Positions 1-11,579 of a stretch of DNA of 64,000 nucleotides are shown here, piece by piece (positions within the stretch are counted from its first letter, which is position 1; every line of letters starts with the position of its first letter). The notes under the pieces are model-generated. The model was not told the origin of the DNA and made no database searches. It saw only the letters and a program-made list of their open reading frames with translations. The stretch is from Tolypeutes matacus. Taxonomy: Eukaryota > Chordata > Mammalia > Cingulata > Chlamyphoridae. The translations under genes and the position numbers were made by a program. The stretch is taken from NCBI GenBank assembly GCA_026826555.1, contig JAKSZT010054569.1:3710258-3774257 (forward strand). The letters run 5' to 3'.

Positions 1-780
1 CACTTTCCAATTTCATGGAAAGAAAAAAGGGAACAAATGGTCCTTTGGGTGTTGTAACCAAGCAAGCAGATGCTTCCAAAGGATGGTAAGTATTGGATGC
101 TTACCTGCATGACTGAATAAAACATAGTACCTAACCAAGTTTCACCCTGATATAGCAAGTCCTATATTTCAGAGAAGAAGAAAGCAAAAGGATGAAAATT
201 ATTCATTTAAAGAGAGGCTATGAGTCAGATGATAGAGAAGGAAGCAGCACCAAAGTCCCTTGATTCATCGACTAGGTCTTATCTGCTGGAAAAGCCAAGA
301 GTGTGGGCAGTGGACAAGGAGCAAACAGTTTGGAGAGGGAATAACAGCCTGAAGAACCACTTTGGACAAAGTAAATTAAAGGTAGTCCTTGTAGCTATTC
401 TAATGAATGCCTGGGAGGCCTATGTTTCTGAAGAAGGTAATTCAAAATGAAGTGAAAATATGACTTTGGGATTCAATTCTGCATGTTTGACTTGGAAAAG
501 CTAAGATAAGAAGGGGGTGAACAAGCTGTAAGAAATGGTGGACACATCGTGCCAAGGAGAAAATATTCTGTGGGGAATAGCCCTTCAAATGTAACAAGAA
601 TTGCTGTAACATTAAATGCACTGACAAGAGAGTCAGCAGGAGCCATCTGAGAGGTGAATGCTCTTTTATTCCTGAACATCACAGCAAGTAACAATTTCCT
701 CTTGCTGACTGCCACCTGAAGAGTCATCCTTGAGTTACACATGTGGCAAACAAAAGTCAGACTTGAACAATGCTGCAAAT
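1..780. other. Unassigned sequence, no gene seen
   Basis: No splice-bounded open frame or repeat family could be recognised. Short open frames at 220-450 (+) and 473-778 (-) overlap on opposite strands and have no recognisable motif, so they are treated as chance. Confidence 0.5.
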
Positions 781-790
781 ATATATTTAT

Positions 791-800
791 NNNNNNNNNN

Positions 801-851
<51 letters not shown>

Positions 852-895
852 ATCTATACAGACAGATATATATATATATAGATAGATAGATATAT
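791..895. repeat. TATC/GATA microsatellite with a 10-N gap
   Basis: Positions 791-800 are N. From 801 there are about 13 TATC units, then a TA-rich stretch, then GATA units on the same strand, so the tract is partly self-complementary. The gap sits at the left edge of the array, so the true array length is unknown. Confidence 0.95.
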
Positions 896-967
896 CTGAC
901 ATCTGATATGATCTGACATCAACTGAACTAGAACCATAGCATGGACACCAGAATAAGATTCAGGACA

Positions 968-1130
968 GGGAAGCGGCTGTGGCTCAATCAGTAGGGCTCC
1001 CGTTTACCATATGGGAGGCCCCGGGTTCGGTTCCCGGGGCCTCCTGGTGAAGGCAAGCCTGCCCGCACGGCGTGGTTAGCTGACCCAGCAAGCAAAGCAG
1101 CAAGGGGGAGGATAAATGAATAAATAAATA

Positions 1131-1159
<29 letters not shown>
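968..1159 (+). mobile_element. DAS-type tRNA-derived SINE, short form
   Basis: The 5' end is GGGAAGCGGCTG. The A box lies at about 980-996 and the B box GGTTCGGTTCC at 1024-1034. An internal GC-rich part, AAATAAAATCTT and a run of at least 20 A follow. A 13-bp target-site duplication, AAGATTCAGGACA, lies at 955-967 and 1160-1172 and is still identical, which points to a fairly recent insertion. Confidence 0.95.
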
Positions 1160-1161
<2 letters not shown>

Positions 1162-1675
1162 GATTCAGGACAATGAGTTCAGATTTCATGTCACTTTGGG
1201 ATGCTGTAACTAGCTGATGCATTCACCTAATTTAATATTTTTGTGAAATACTTTGCAACGGACTGTCTTTTGATGAGTTGGCCATGATCTTTTTGTGAGG
1301 CATCTGACTGTTGCCATCTCATTTGAGGCAGGGCACAGGCCCACCCTGCTTTGGTAGGCTAGAGTAGCCATGCCAGGGTCATAAGAAACAAACCAAGGAT
1401 GCAGTCAGGGTCTGGGGTTGGCTATCAGACTAGAAAGAGAAACACTGGGATCAAGGTAGGGGTGTGTGTGTGTGTGTGTGTGTGTGTAGCAGATGTGGCA
1501 AATAGGAAGTTAGATCTCATGAAGGAATTAAAGACTCAGAATGCAAAGCCAAAGCAGGGACACATGAGGTCAGAATCAAAAGTGGAGGCTGGAAGCATCA
1601 GGGTTCTGCTCAGATTGTGAGCTCAGAGGAGACTGCCAGGGGGCCTTAATCATGAGGCTTTCTCTTCCCCCAGTG
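1160..1675. other. Unassigned sequence with a (GT)n tract
   Basis: A GT dinucleotide repeat of about 14 units occupies 1461-1488. The rest shows no recognisable gene or repeat. A 73-codon open frame runs through the GT tract and is taken as chance. Confidence 0.6.
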
Positions 1676-1770
1676 TGCATATGAGGAAACCTAAGCAGAG
1701 GGAGGCTTGCCCTAGTGATTTGAACAAGGTCACAGAATTAGTCAGAGGCACAGGCAGATTAAAATCTTTA
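1676..1770 (-). mobile_element. MIR SINE fragment
   Basis: ATGAGGAAACC, then AACAAGGTCACAGAATTAGT and a GGCACAG block match the reverse complement of the MIR core in order. It is degraded and truncated at both ends. The pyrimidine tract before the CAG at 1672 resembles a splice acceptor but leads into the MIR. Confidence 0.75.
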
Positions 1771-2702
1771 CCTTTCCAACCCTCTGTTTATCTGTTTACA
1801 TAAATAATATAAAGTGATATGTTTGCGTTTTTCAGACACATTTGTAAAGATGGCACCAATTTATAAATAGCTACTGAGTAGGAGCTCAACATGAAGCACT
1901 GCATTCCAAGGCAGTGATTGTTGAGAAACACCTACAGGGCAGGGAGGCCCAACTCCTTAAAAGTAGGGCCAACTCGCAATTATCTCTATGTAGATTATAC
2001 CTTGTATGGTTTCAATTAGAGGCTTTCTTCCCTGTACGTTTTTACGTTTCTTCCCTTATATCTGTTGGTGTGAAATCTGGTAAGATTCTAATAAAAAAAA
2101 AACAAAACCTGTTTTAGCCTAAGCAAATCACAGTCAAGAAGGTAAATCTGCTGGGAAACAAAAGTCTCTCAAAGTCAGTATTTTAAAACTATCTGATGCC
2201 TTGGCTAACTAGGCCAAAGCTTCTCTGCCTGAAATAGTTTATTAAGGTATAGGGTAGTTCTACATAATGAGTGAAATCAACCCAATCCTGCTACTTTTAT
2301 CTAACTGGGTAAAGCTGGAACTCCTTTGCGCCTTTGGCTTGAAGACAGGCCATTTTGCATACCAAATCACTAAAGTCTAAAGGTCTTGGTTGACTTGCAA
2401 CTTTATCTTGTGCTTTGGACCACTTCTTAGAAAATAAGGAAATAAAAGAGATCTAAATGATCCATCAGGTGACAGTTAGACCAATGATTATTGATTGATA
2501 GATTAATATAACACAGCAAACATTTAAGTACGCTTACTCTGTGGAAAAGCCCTGCAGAGTGATGTGGAAGGTACATTAGAATATTGCCCCACCTTTAAGA
2601 TATGTATTATATATGATCAAACAAGTATGTTTTGAGTAATCCTGAAAGTCTTGAGACATGATACTGGAAAAATGCTTTGAAACAAACAAAAAACCGCTAG
2701 GG
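1771..2702. other. Unassigned sequence
   Basis: AT-rich DNA with no recognisable gene. AGCAAACATTTAAGTACGC near 2515-2535 could be the eroded start of a minus-strand L2, but is too short to call. An A-rich run at 2092-2105 follows an AATAAA, without a recognisable body. Confidence 0.5.
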
Positions 2703-2881
2703 CAGGGTTTCTCAACCTTGGCACCTGGCACTGGAGGTCAGGTTGTGGGGGGGCTGCCCTGTGCACTGTAAGAAGTTTAGCCAGTAGCACACCTCAGCAA
2801 CTAGCAAAAATGTCTCCAGACACATTGCCAAACATCTCCTGGGGAGAGGGGAGCAAAACTGGCCCCGGTTGAGAACCACAG
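2703..2881. mobile_element. MER20-like hAT-Charlie nonautonomous transposon
   Basis: One end reads CAGGGTTTCTCAACC. The other reads GGTTGAGAACCACAG, an imperfect inverted copy. Internal blocks such as TGTCTCCAGACACATTG and CAAACATCTCCTGG match the MER20 consensus as recalled. Flanking octamers share a CTAG core, in keeping with the hAT target preference. Confidence 0.85.
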
Positions 2882-3235
2882 GTCTAGAAATATTTTTTCT
2901 TTAAGACCACACAAAAAGTAAACACATGCTAAGGTAAAAGGAACCAAGCCAGGACACTGAAGGTTGTCATGGTCATTGTTACATGTGGTTTAGAACATCT
3001 TTTAATGTATGCTGAGAGCAAAAGTGTACTCACTGTGTACAAGAAAACAAAAATCTTTCCACATCAGCAGCAGAGTGAGTTTTGTAAAGCCTTCTGCATC
3101 ATATTCCACGACACCTCTAAGTAATAAAAACATACACACACAAACAAAAAAAAAAACTCATAAAAATATGGTATAAAAGAGTTGAAACCAAGTGAAGTCA
3201 GAGATATTAAATCCAAAATGCATTTAAGGGGAGTA
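2882..3235. other. Unassigned sequence
   Basis: A/T-rich, with short A runs near 3145-3158. No gene or repeat recognised. Confidence 0.5.
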
Positions 3236-3470
3236 AGTATGGTAGATAAGGGAGGCGTAGAATTTGGAATGAGAGCATCTAGGTGTAAGTCATAACTTTG
3301 TCACTTCCTATCTATTATGACCATCAAGCAAATCACTTAGCCTTTGGAGCCTCAGTTTCCTCACCTGTAAAACGATTATAATATTATTTGAAAACTCCAC
3401 CACAGGGGTGTGAAAACAAATAAGATAAACCAAAAAATCCTATGTAAATGTTAGTTATTAGTTATGAGTA
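3236..3470 (+). mobile_element. MIR SINE
   Basis: In order: a GAGAGCATCTAGG block, ACTTTGTCACTTCCTATCTA, AAATCACTTAGCC, CTCAGTTTCCTCACCTGTAA, and a terminal ATGTAAATGTTAGTTATTAG. This spans nearly the whole MIR consensus in the plus orientation. Confidence 0.9.
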
Positions 3471-4007
3471 AAAGGGAAAATTAAGAAATCAGGCAGCAAT
3501 GACACTATGAAGCCAAATGTTGCCACACTGTCTGTATGGTGATTGATAAGTCTCACTTTGCCGGGCAAAAGCAGTAACGAGCAGTGATGATATTGCTAAA
3601 TGCAGGATTATATATGACTTTTCTTCCACAGAACTTGGAATCCTTTCCCTGTGTTCCCCACTTGTCCTCCCCACAGCAAGACAAAGTAGCAGTGTCAGCT
3701 GGGCAGACACAGGTTCAGAAGGGAGTTGCCTGCCTCATGTGCCAAGGAGAATAGCTGCTGACCACTGAAAGGGGAGGGGCAGAATTCTGGAGGCTCACCT
3801 CCTCCATTTCCCTCCTGAGCCGACTGCCTGGGATGTTACCGTAATGTGACAATACTACCCGCACACGGAGAACAGGAATACTCGTTTTTCTCTTCGATTA
3901 AAAACGAGGCTTTTGATGCCCTTGGAGATGCCTCCTCCCTGGGCAAGTCAGACCAATCAGATCACTGACATTGATGACCAGTCAGTTTAAGTAAGAAGGG
4001 ACCGCTG
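3471..4007. other. Unassigned sequence
   Basis: Mixed composition, with a moderately GC-rich stretch at 3650-3850. No gene or repeat recognised. A 73-codon minus-strand frame at 3489-3710 has no supporting signal. Confidence 0.5.
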
Positions 4008-4130
4008 TACCCATTGTACGGAAAAGGAGTTGAAACACTGAAGGCTAAGTGATTTGCTCAAAGACAGGTGATATATAATTCACATCTTTTGTCTTAAGTC
4101 AGCAACTCTAATCATCAGTCTATATTTCCT
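4008..4130 (-). mobile_element. Degraded MIR fragment
   Basis: CCATTGTACGGAAAAGGAGT, then CTAAGTGATTTGCTCAAAGA and AGTCAGCAACTCTAATC, keep the order of a reverse-complement MIR with many substitutions. Confidence 0.6.
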
Positions 4131-5384
4131 TTTATGAATTTACAATTAGCCTAATATGTTATAACACTGATATCTGAACTTGGTAGATCCGATATCCCAT
4201 TAGCAAAAACAATCACATATTTTTATTATTATGCATATAGTACAAAAATATAGTAGTATTTATATATAATTTAGTAGTAGTTGTGCACAAGTATTACTGT
4301 ATTATTGTGTTATATGCCTAATAAAACATACACCAAATGAACATTTAAAAAGAATGAGCTTTAAAAAGAATGTAAATGCAATTTTCATATTTTTTTCTTT
4401 GACCCCAATAGAGGGAATTGTGTAACCTTTGGGGTGTGTGCACCCTGTTTTGGAGGTCATTGTGCTAGGTTCTTCATTTCAACTATATATACTAAAGATA
4501 ACCTTACTCAAAAATGAGAAGACCAACGATGTCATTTACCAACAACTGTTCTAATCAAAAGTAATTTCTCAAAATGTTCATAAATAAAGCTGAAAAAAAA
4601 AAAAAAAAAAAAACTTAGGTATTAAAGATTCATGGGAGAGACAGTAACACTATTTGGATATTGACATTTCTATCTTGGAGGAATGAAAAATTCCACTATA
4701 GATCACGAGAAAAGTTCTTGAAATTGTTTTCAGGAGTCAAAAATTTTGCTTATAATTTTGCCACAGTTTGTCAGATTGCATCCCAGGGAATGGCCAATCA
4801 ATCTTATTTCCGATTTCATATTCTCTTTGCTAGCCCCACTTTCCCCTTTGTCCTATTTTCTTCATTTACTTACTAAAATTTTAAATTTTACTTATATACA
4901 TATATGTATATGTATATGTATACACACACACACACACACACATCTACACATACATACATATGAACTATCTCTGGAGTGAGGTAGGATATAAATAGATCAC
5001 TAAAATCCCTTAGTGCTTCGTTACCCCAGACGGGTAGTATGCTCCACCTTTTCAAAGAGAAGGTGAGGAAAACGCATTTCCTCCCCCACTGAGCTAAGCC
5101 CTGAGTGGACTTAAGGAAACCAAGCTGCAGAGCAGCACAGCCACTAGCAACACAAAGAAAAGAGTGCAGATAGGGCAGCAGCAGGAGGAAATGCCCACTT
5201 CCTTTTCCCTCTCGGTGCCTTCTTCTAACTCCTAATCTCAAATGTGAGTCATACCTTTGGTGTCTAATGCTAGATTTCCTTCCCAGACCTGGGTGGCAAT
5301 GGGACGACTGTCAGGAGAACAGTCCTAGAGAAACAGGGTTTCCACCATGAGTGATTCAACTTCTCAGAGTTTCAGAACTTTCTT
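4131..5384. other. Unassigned sequence with poly(A) and (TA/CA)n
   Basis: An AATAAA at 4583-4588 is followed by about 21 A at 4593-4613, like a retroposon tail, but no body or target-site duplication was recognised. A TA-rich tract at 4894-4920 passes into (CA)n at 4921-4941. No gene seen. A 117-codon minus frame at 4888-5241 reads through the CA repeat and is discarded. Confidence 0.6.
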
Positions 5385-5512
5385 TAATAAAGTGTGTCAA
5401 TATCTGCCTGGTTTGCCTCATACAACTTACAACCTCTTGAGGGAGGTGAAAGTGCTGTGCAAACTGTAAAGCCCTCCACAGCAAGCAGGTAGTATTACCA
5501 CTACTATTGGTG
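5385..5512 (+). mobile_element. MIR-family fragment (3' part)
   Basis: AGTGCTGTGCAAACTGTAAA followed by GTAGTATTACCACTACTATT resembles the 3' end of a plus-strand MIR. The upstream part is weak. Confidence 0.5.
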
Positions 5513-5824
5513 TCTTTGGGGTTAGTCATGCTTCCGCTCCAGAAAAGACAGGTGACTATTATTTACTAAAAACTTGCTAAGAAAAATTGTCTTCCAGAGA
5601 GCTTCAGTGTAAACAACATAACAAAAAGAATCAAAATGTCATAGAAGAGGTATTGTATATAGCAACTAAGTGCTATTTTCTTAATCAAGCCCCGTTGCTG
5701 GTACAATGGTTTAAAGAAGAACTTACGTGCCAAAGTGACTGAGGAAAGCAGCAATATATTCTCTCCTTTTATGATATCCTTGAATCACATATTGCACCTG
5801 AAATAGGAACCCAAAGCTAAGAGT
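5513..5824. other. Unassigned sequence
   Basis: AT-rich. No gene or repeat recognised. Confidence 0.5.
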
Positions 5825-6239
5825 GAAATAGGAAAATTTTTAATGCTTTATTACGAAAATTTTCAGAGATTCAGAAGTAGAAAGGATAGTAAAATGAACA
5901 CCCATTTTCCAACACCTACATTCAACAAGTAAATGTTTTTCCTTGTTGCGTCATCCAGCCATCTATCTACTTACCTATCTTGCAACCTATCAACCAATAT
6001 TGTTGAAATATTCCAAAGGAAATTAGTGACGCCATGACAGTTTGCTCCCAAATACTTCAGCATGCATCTCCAAAAATTAAGAACATTCTCTTACATAGTC
6101 ACAATACCATTACCTTATCCATCAAATTTAGCCATCATTCTCTGAATTGGAGTACCCTGTCCATTTTCAAATTTTCCCAATTTTTAAATTTTAACTTTTT
6201 GTTATATATATATAAAACAATGGTTAAAATAACTTGCCC
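5825..6239 (-). mobile_element. Old L1 (L1M) 3'-UTR remnant, left part
   Basis: AATGAACACCCATTTTCC, a block on caatattgttgaaatattcc, and CACAATACCATTACCTTATC match old L1 3'-UTR sequence read on the minus strand. The DAS SINE at 6240-6484 interrupts it and it resumes at 6485. Confidence 0.75.
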
Positions 6240-6484
6240 CCCCCTTTTTAAAGATTTATTTTTATTTATTTATTTATCCACCCCTTGCTGCTTGTGCTTG
6301 CTGTGTCCATTTGTTTTTGCGTTTTTCTGGGTCTGCTTGTCTCCCTTTGTTGAGTCATCTTGTTGCATCAGCTTACCGCGCCGCGCGGGCTGGCTTGCCT
6401 TCACCAGGAGGTCCCAGGAATCGAACCCGGGGCCTCCCATATGGTAAACGGGAGCCCAACGAATTGAGCCACAGCTGCTTCCCC
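6240..6484 (-). mobile_element. DAS-type SINE, long form
   Basis: On the minus strand it begins GGGGAAGCAGCTGTGGCTCA. It has the B-box region GGTTCGATTCC and ends in AAATCTTTAAAAAG. Compared with the short copies it has about 60 extra internal bases, including the minus-strand equivalent of TGCTTGTCTCCCTTTGTTG at about 6332-6350. Flanks are ATAACTTGCCC at 6229-6239 and ATAATTTGCCC at 6485-6495, an 11-bp duplication with one mismatch. Confidence 0.93.
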
Positions 6485-7205
6485 ATAATTTGCCCTTTTA
6501 ACCATTTTTAAGTATACCATTCAGTGGCATTAATTACATTTACAATGTTGTGTTAACATCAGGACCATCCATTACCAAACTAATTTTCTTTTTAAGCAGG
6601 AGATAATAATCAAGGGTCAGGCAATTAATTAATTAATTAATTAATTAATTTTTAAGCTTTCAGTCTTTTAATTTAAAATACTACTACCTTGTTGAGTGTG
6701 GGTATGTGGGTATATGTATGTTTACATGTGTATATATGTGTGTGCCTGCACGTACACTGACATTGACTTTTCAAAGAGCCTGGGCTAGTTGTCTGTCCTA
6801 TAGAATGATGTCCTGCACTCTAGATTCTGTTTCCTTCTTTTCTATCCCCAGTATTTCCTGTAAACTGGAAGTTAGAGCAAAAGGTGTGATTAGATTCAAT
6901 TTAGACATTTTTGGCAATAAAAATTCATAGGTGGCAGAGAATTTGGTCACTTGGTTAAGGTGGTGAGAGCCAGACTGCTCCTTTGTAAGAGGATGTTTCC
7001 TCTTTGTCATAGTGAGTAGTCTAGGGATGTGCCTCTCGAAGCAGGCAAAGATTTAGTTCCCAATAAACCTTTCATCAAATGGTCTTAGTATCTGTTGGAA
7101 TCCTTATCTGAGTGAATTATTTCATTAGGGGCTCCAAAATGGTGAGTTTTGAATTCTATCATTCCTTCTGCATTTACCAGTTGGCATTCTTTGTAAAGAA
7201 GAGCT
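6485..7205 (-). mobile_element. Old L1 (L1M) 3'-UTR remnant, right part
   Basis: It resumes with CATTCAGTGGCATTAATTAC. Further right are TCACTTGGTTAAGGTGGTGA, CTATCATTCCTTCTGCATTT and ACCAGTTGGCATTC, all in the order of an old L1 read in reverse. An (AATT)n tract at 6623-6650 lies inside it. Confidence 0.75.
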
Positions 7206-8245
7206 TCCTTGCAACCACATGAAAAGATGTTCAACATCATTAGCCATCAGGGAAATGCAAATAAAAATCACAATAAGGTATCATTTCTTATGCATTAGAA
7301 TGGCTACTATTTAAAAAAGAATGAAAATGACAAGTGTTGGAGCGGATGTGGAGAAATTGGAACGCCCATTCATTGCTGGTGACAATGTAAAATGGTGCAG
7401 CCGCTGTGGAAGAGAGTTTGGCAGTTCCTCAGAAAGCTAAGTATAGAACTACCATATGACTCAGCAATCCCACTTCTAGGTATATACCCAAAAGAATTGA
7501 AAGCAGGGGCTCGAACAGATATTTGTGCACTGAAGCTCAGAGTGGCATTATTCATAATTGTCAAAAGATGGAATCAACGCAAGTGTCTATCTGATGAATG
7601 GATAAATAAAATGAGGTAATACAATAGAGTATTATTCAGCTGTAAAAAGGAATGAAATTCTGATGCATGTGACAACATGGATGAACCTTGAAGACATCAT
7701 TTTGAGTGAAATAAGCCAGATACAAAAGGACAAATATTGTATGATCTCACTGATTTGAAACAATTAGAATAAGCAAACTCAGAGTCAGAATCTAGACTAT
7801 AGGTTACCAGGGGATGGGATAGGGATAGAGAATGGGGAGTTAGAGTAAAATACACAGGGCTCCTATTTGGAATGACAGAAATGTTTTGGTAATGGATGAT
7901 GGTTATGGTAGCACAACATTGTGAACACAATTGGCAGCACTGAAATATATACCTGAATAAGATTAAAAGGGGAAATGTTAGAGTGTATAAATGGTAACAG
8001 AATAAAAACAAAAAATATATATACACATGGAACTACACTATACAAACAGTGAACCCTAAGTTAAACCACGGGCTTTAATTAATAGCACAATTATAAAAAT
8101 GTACTTTCATCAACTGTAACAAATGTTTGACACCAATGTAAGGTGTTGGTGGTGGTAGGGTATATATGGGCATCCTGTATTTAACACGTGATTCTTCTAT
8201 AAACCTACAACTTCTCTAATAAAGGAAACAAAAGCACCACCACCA
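7206..8245 (+). mobile_element. L1 3' end (ORF2 C-terminal remnant plus 3' UTR)
   Basis: The plus strand at about 7392-7619 still encodes [17 protein letters not shown] and nearby ORF2 residues. Frameshifts and stops then break the end of ORF2. The 3' UTR contains GGTTACCAGGGGATGGGATA, AGTGAACCCTAAGTTAAACC and TCAACTGTAACAAATGTTTG, and finishes with CTCTAATAAAGG. It is 5'-truncated and not functional. Confidence 0.9.
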
Positions 8246-10894
8246 CACACAGCAGAGCTTTCTCTCATCAGCTGGGGCTACTTGGTGATCTGGAACCACA
8301 ACTCCTACTGAAAAGGGGAGGGTGATGCTTAATTCTTTAAAAATTCCTAAAATCAGAATAAGAAGTAGTACAACAGATTTTAGTTTGCTTTTCAAAATTT
8401 CCTCATTATCACCAAATGACAGTTTCTAATAAAAAAAATTGTGAACTTGTTAAGCTAGGCATCTGAAAGTTAATCATTTACCCTTCAGATTCTAACACGA
8501 AAATACATTCCTTACAAAGTTCTCACAATGGCTGAGCAAAACAGTGGGAGGGAGAAACCCCCAAAATTGTTTATATTGGCCATAGCCACACAGAGTTTCC
8601 ATGACTAACAAAAGCGTGAGATAAAGTGATTGAAATAACCTTGACACAATTGGTACCAATAGCTATGCTGTACTTTTTAAAAGTAAAGCAATCCTATTTA
8701 TATAATAGAGGTTTATGTCAATTTATTAAAACAGTGCTTACTTTGCAGGCTTAATGCAGGATTAGAAATGTTATTTTGGGAAAAGAAAAACAGATGATGA
8801 ATTTGCTTAAGTGGCTTTGTTATAAAAATGGGATGAAAACAGTTCTTTCTGTATACTTGATTTTAGAAACAGAAAACCATTTTAACAGAAACCCACAACA
8901 AAACTGGCTATAAAGATAGATTCCAATGTAATTATGGAAATTCATTTGACGAGATTGTTTCGCAAAGCAGCCCATACTGTCCTCATTTGTAGCAAACAGA
9001 AGAAAACCAATTTAAAAAGACAAGTAAAATTAATGAAAGGGAACCAGATAAGAAAAACGGACTGATTCTTGTATTTCTGGGAAAATGGTTTTAAATTTTT
9101 TTGAGGAAAATGTATGACTAGAAATCAGTCTCAATTGGGGAGCTTTAAAAAGGCTTTTCTTCTCCATTCTGGAAGACCAAATTTGCATTTTTCCCCATAA
9201 TACTGAGATACAGATTTGAAGGCAGTGCAAAACCCCAGAATGTAAATAAGAATTCTGTCCTCTGCTCAGTTTTGTAGGAGGGCAGAAGCTGGGGAAATTC
9301 GGTCCAATGAGAAGCAACCATTCCTTGAGAATTAAATCCCCTGGAATCCATGCCAGGCCCACAGACTGCAGAGTTGCCAGATTTTAGTTTCTCTGACATT
9401 TAAAAAATAATAATGAAGCCTTTGAAATGTTATTGTACTTTAAAAATATTTTCTATATAGAGATGAGGTATCTCTTGAATGAAAGAGACAAACAAAAGAT
9501 CCATTTTCCAAGTTAATGTGAACAAGTCAATAGGAGCAAAGAAAGTAGCACTTTGGCAATTAAACAAACTGTGTCAGAGTCCATGTGGGAGAAGAAAGAG
9601 AGTCAGTGTTACTTTTGGATTCATGTCTCCAGTTTTCAGATAACTATACTAGTTGGACATTAACATTATACTTTTTGGAAATAGCTGACATTGACCATTA
9701 AAATAAACTCAGCTACTTGCCAATGTGATGGTTCATTAATGCAGCTAAGGGAAACTTTCAGATAATGTTATATGTTTGCATATAAGACCAGTTGACCTGG
9801 AAATCTTGCCCCAGGCAGGACTCTAGAAAACTGCTTTCAGATATGACAGAGAGAATGAAAAAAAAAAAAAACAACAAAAACACAAAAAACAAAAACCTGA
9901 CTATTAAAAATGGGGTACAGAAAAGCAGAAAGAGATGAAGGCAGCTCTTTAAAAGAATCATCCTGATATCAACTAATGGCAAACACACAAATACACACAC
10001 ACACACATATGCACACCCCAGATTACTGGGAGATGGGTAGGTTCTAAAATTTAAAACCATAAGAAGGTGCAAGATCTAGAAAAAACTTAGGTCTTAAAGG
10101 AAATTCAAGAACGAGGATCTTTAAGTCTCCAGAGAGAAAGTTCGGAGATGAAGATGAGACTGGAACAGGACATCAGAATCCTTAGAAAAGGAAGAAGGAG
10201 GGCAAAGAAAGAGAAAGAGATAAATTGTAATACAAAGCAGGAAAGGCAGGTGCTTTGTGGAGGTTGAAACTAAGAAGATTGTTTGAGGAGGATGGTACAT
10301 GCGCAACTCTGGGTATGCAGTAGATGGGAGAAAGGAGGGGAGTCTCGCAAGGTGGAGGAGTCAATGGACTGGATTTTACCTTGTTGGTGAGCAGATGGCA
10401 TACTTGAGGAACATAATCAATGAGACATCCTCCTCCTGGAAAAGCTGGGATATGAAGAGCTGAAGAGCCTCCAAGTGCACTGAAAGGACAAGAGTACAAT
10501 GGACACTTCTCTTAGGGTTCAAGTAAATTAACAACTGATAACCCAAACAGGCTTGGCTTCTTTTATCAAGGTCTAGCCACTAAGTGCCTGGATTAATGAT
10601 GATTGGAACATAAGCTTCATTTTATAATTAAATTTCTACATTTAAATCCATTTTGTTAAATTAGCATGTTGATGTTACACATCATTAATAACAACTAATG
10701 ATCTTATCACACAACAGTACAAAATAAGTAAATTTTGATTGACAAGTGTAAATGTCTTTACCAACATTAACAGGTTGTATGTATTGTTGAAACATATAGT
10801 TTTAGACTCAATTATGTCCAATTCAGTGAGGGGCAAAGAGAAGTCATTCATTAACAACCTGAACTGAACTGAACTGAAATGAATTGATGAGACA
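8246..10894. other. Unassigned sequence, 2.6 kb
   Basis: No gene or repeat family recognised. An A-rich stretch lies at 9859-9897 and a short CA repeat at 9982-10008. Overlapping frames on the minus strand (9030-9399, 9758-10072, 10182-10499) lack splice, motif or composition support. Confidence 0.5.
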
Positions 10895-10989
10895 TTGTAC
10901 CTATGTAGTGGTAATGAAGAGACTAGTTCTGCAGCTTCCCAGCTCTGTTATTTGGGGTAGCCTCCTTGGGCTTCAGTTTCCTCATTTTT
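10895..10989 (+). mobile_element. MIR SINE, left part (split by L1)
   Basis: CTCCTTGGGCTTCAGTTTCC followed by TCATTTTT is a plus-strand MIR core. It continues at 11596 after an L1 insertion. The last 16 bases (10974-10989) are the left copy of the target-site duplication. Confidence 0.75.
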
Positions 10990-11579
10990 TTTTTTTTTTT
11001 TATTATGGGTAAAAATCAAAATTCTCACAACACATACAAACATCTGCAAAATGATATATAAATATACATGCACACATGTGCACCTGCTTACAAAAATGTT
11101 GTCTATATATATACATACATATATTCTAAGAGGCGCCCAGATCACCCAAAACACCACACGGAACCCACTGGGATTTCCATGTTGCCCACCTCCCACACCT
11201 CCCACCACATCCCACACAAACATCTCCCACAGTGTGGCCCACCACCCTCAATGAACTTACACATCCTGGAGCCTTGCCACCAACCATAGACCACAGTTCA
11301 CACTGTAGACCACGCTCTCTCCCACTCAGTTCTGAGTGGTGTGTGCTGATTTAAAATGGCCTACATCCATTGCTACAACAGTACTCAGGACAACCTCCAA
11401 CTCCCAAAGAAGCCACTGTATTTCAACTGCTCATCCCCTCCCTACCCCAAAAGTGTCAAGTGGCCACTGGCTCCACCTCATTGTTATAATTTCTTGCATT
11501 GCTAGAATCACCATATGTGAACAACAGAATACCATCAAGTCCACTCTAGTCCATAGTTCTTCCCCCAATCCTGAGGGGA
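10990..11579 (-). mobile_element. 5'-truncated xenarthran L1 3' end inserted in a MIR
   Basis: A T run from 10985 to 11000 is the poly(A) tail of a minus-strand element. The body shares the order and motifs of the copies at 16790 and 20526, for example ATAATTTCTTGCATTGCTAG and CCCCAATCCTGAGG. It is more diverged from those two than they are from each other. The 16-bp duplication CAGTTTCCTCATTTTT lies at 10974-10989 and 11580-11595, exactly at both ends. Confidence 0.85.

Noticed and set aside
801..895. CRISPR-like or structured tandem array
   Set aside because: Simple tetranucleotide repeat without spacers.
968..1090. Functional tRNA gene
   Set aside because: A and B boxes are present, but the fold, body and poly(A) with target duplication show a SINE. 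The same applies to all other DAS copies.
1640..1680. Splice acceptor CTTTCTCTTCCCCCAG at about 1672
   Set aside because: It leads straight into a MIR with no donor or open frame.
6034..6447. Open frame of 137 codons, plus strand
   Set aside because: It reads across an L1 remnant into a DAS SINE in antisense. Similar frames at 57404-57731 have the same cause.
5825..8245. Adjacent minus and plus L1 segments as a 5'-inverted (twin-primed) L1
   Set aside because: The minus part is itself an L1 3' UTR, not upstream ORF2 of the plus part, so two separate insertions explain it better.
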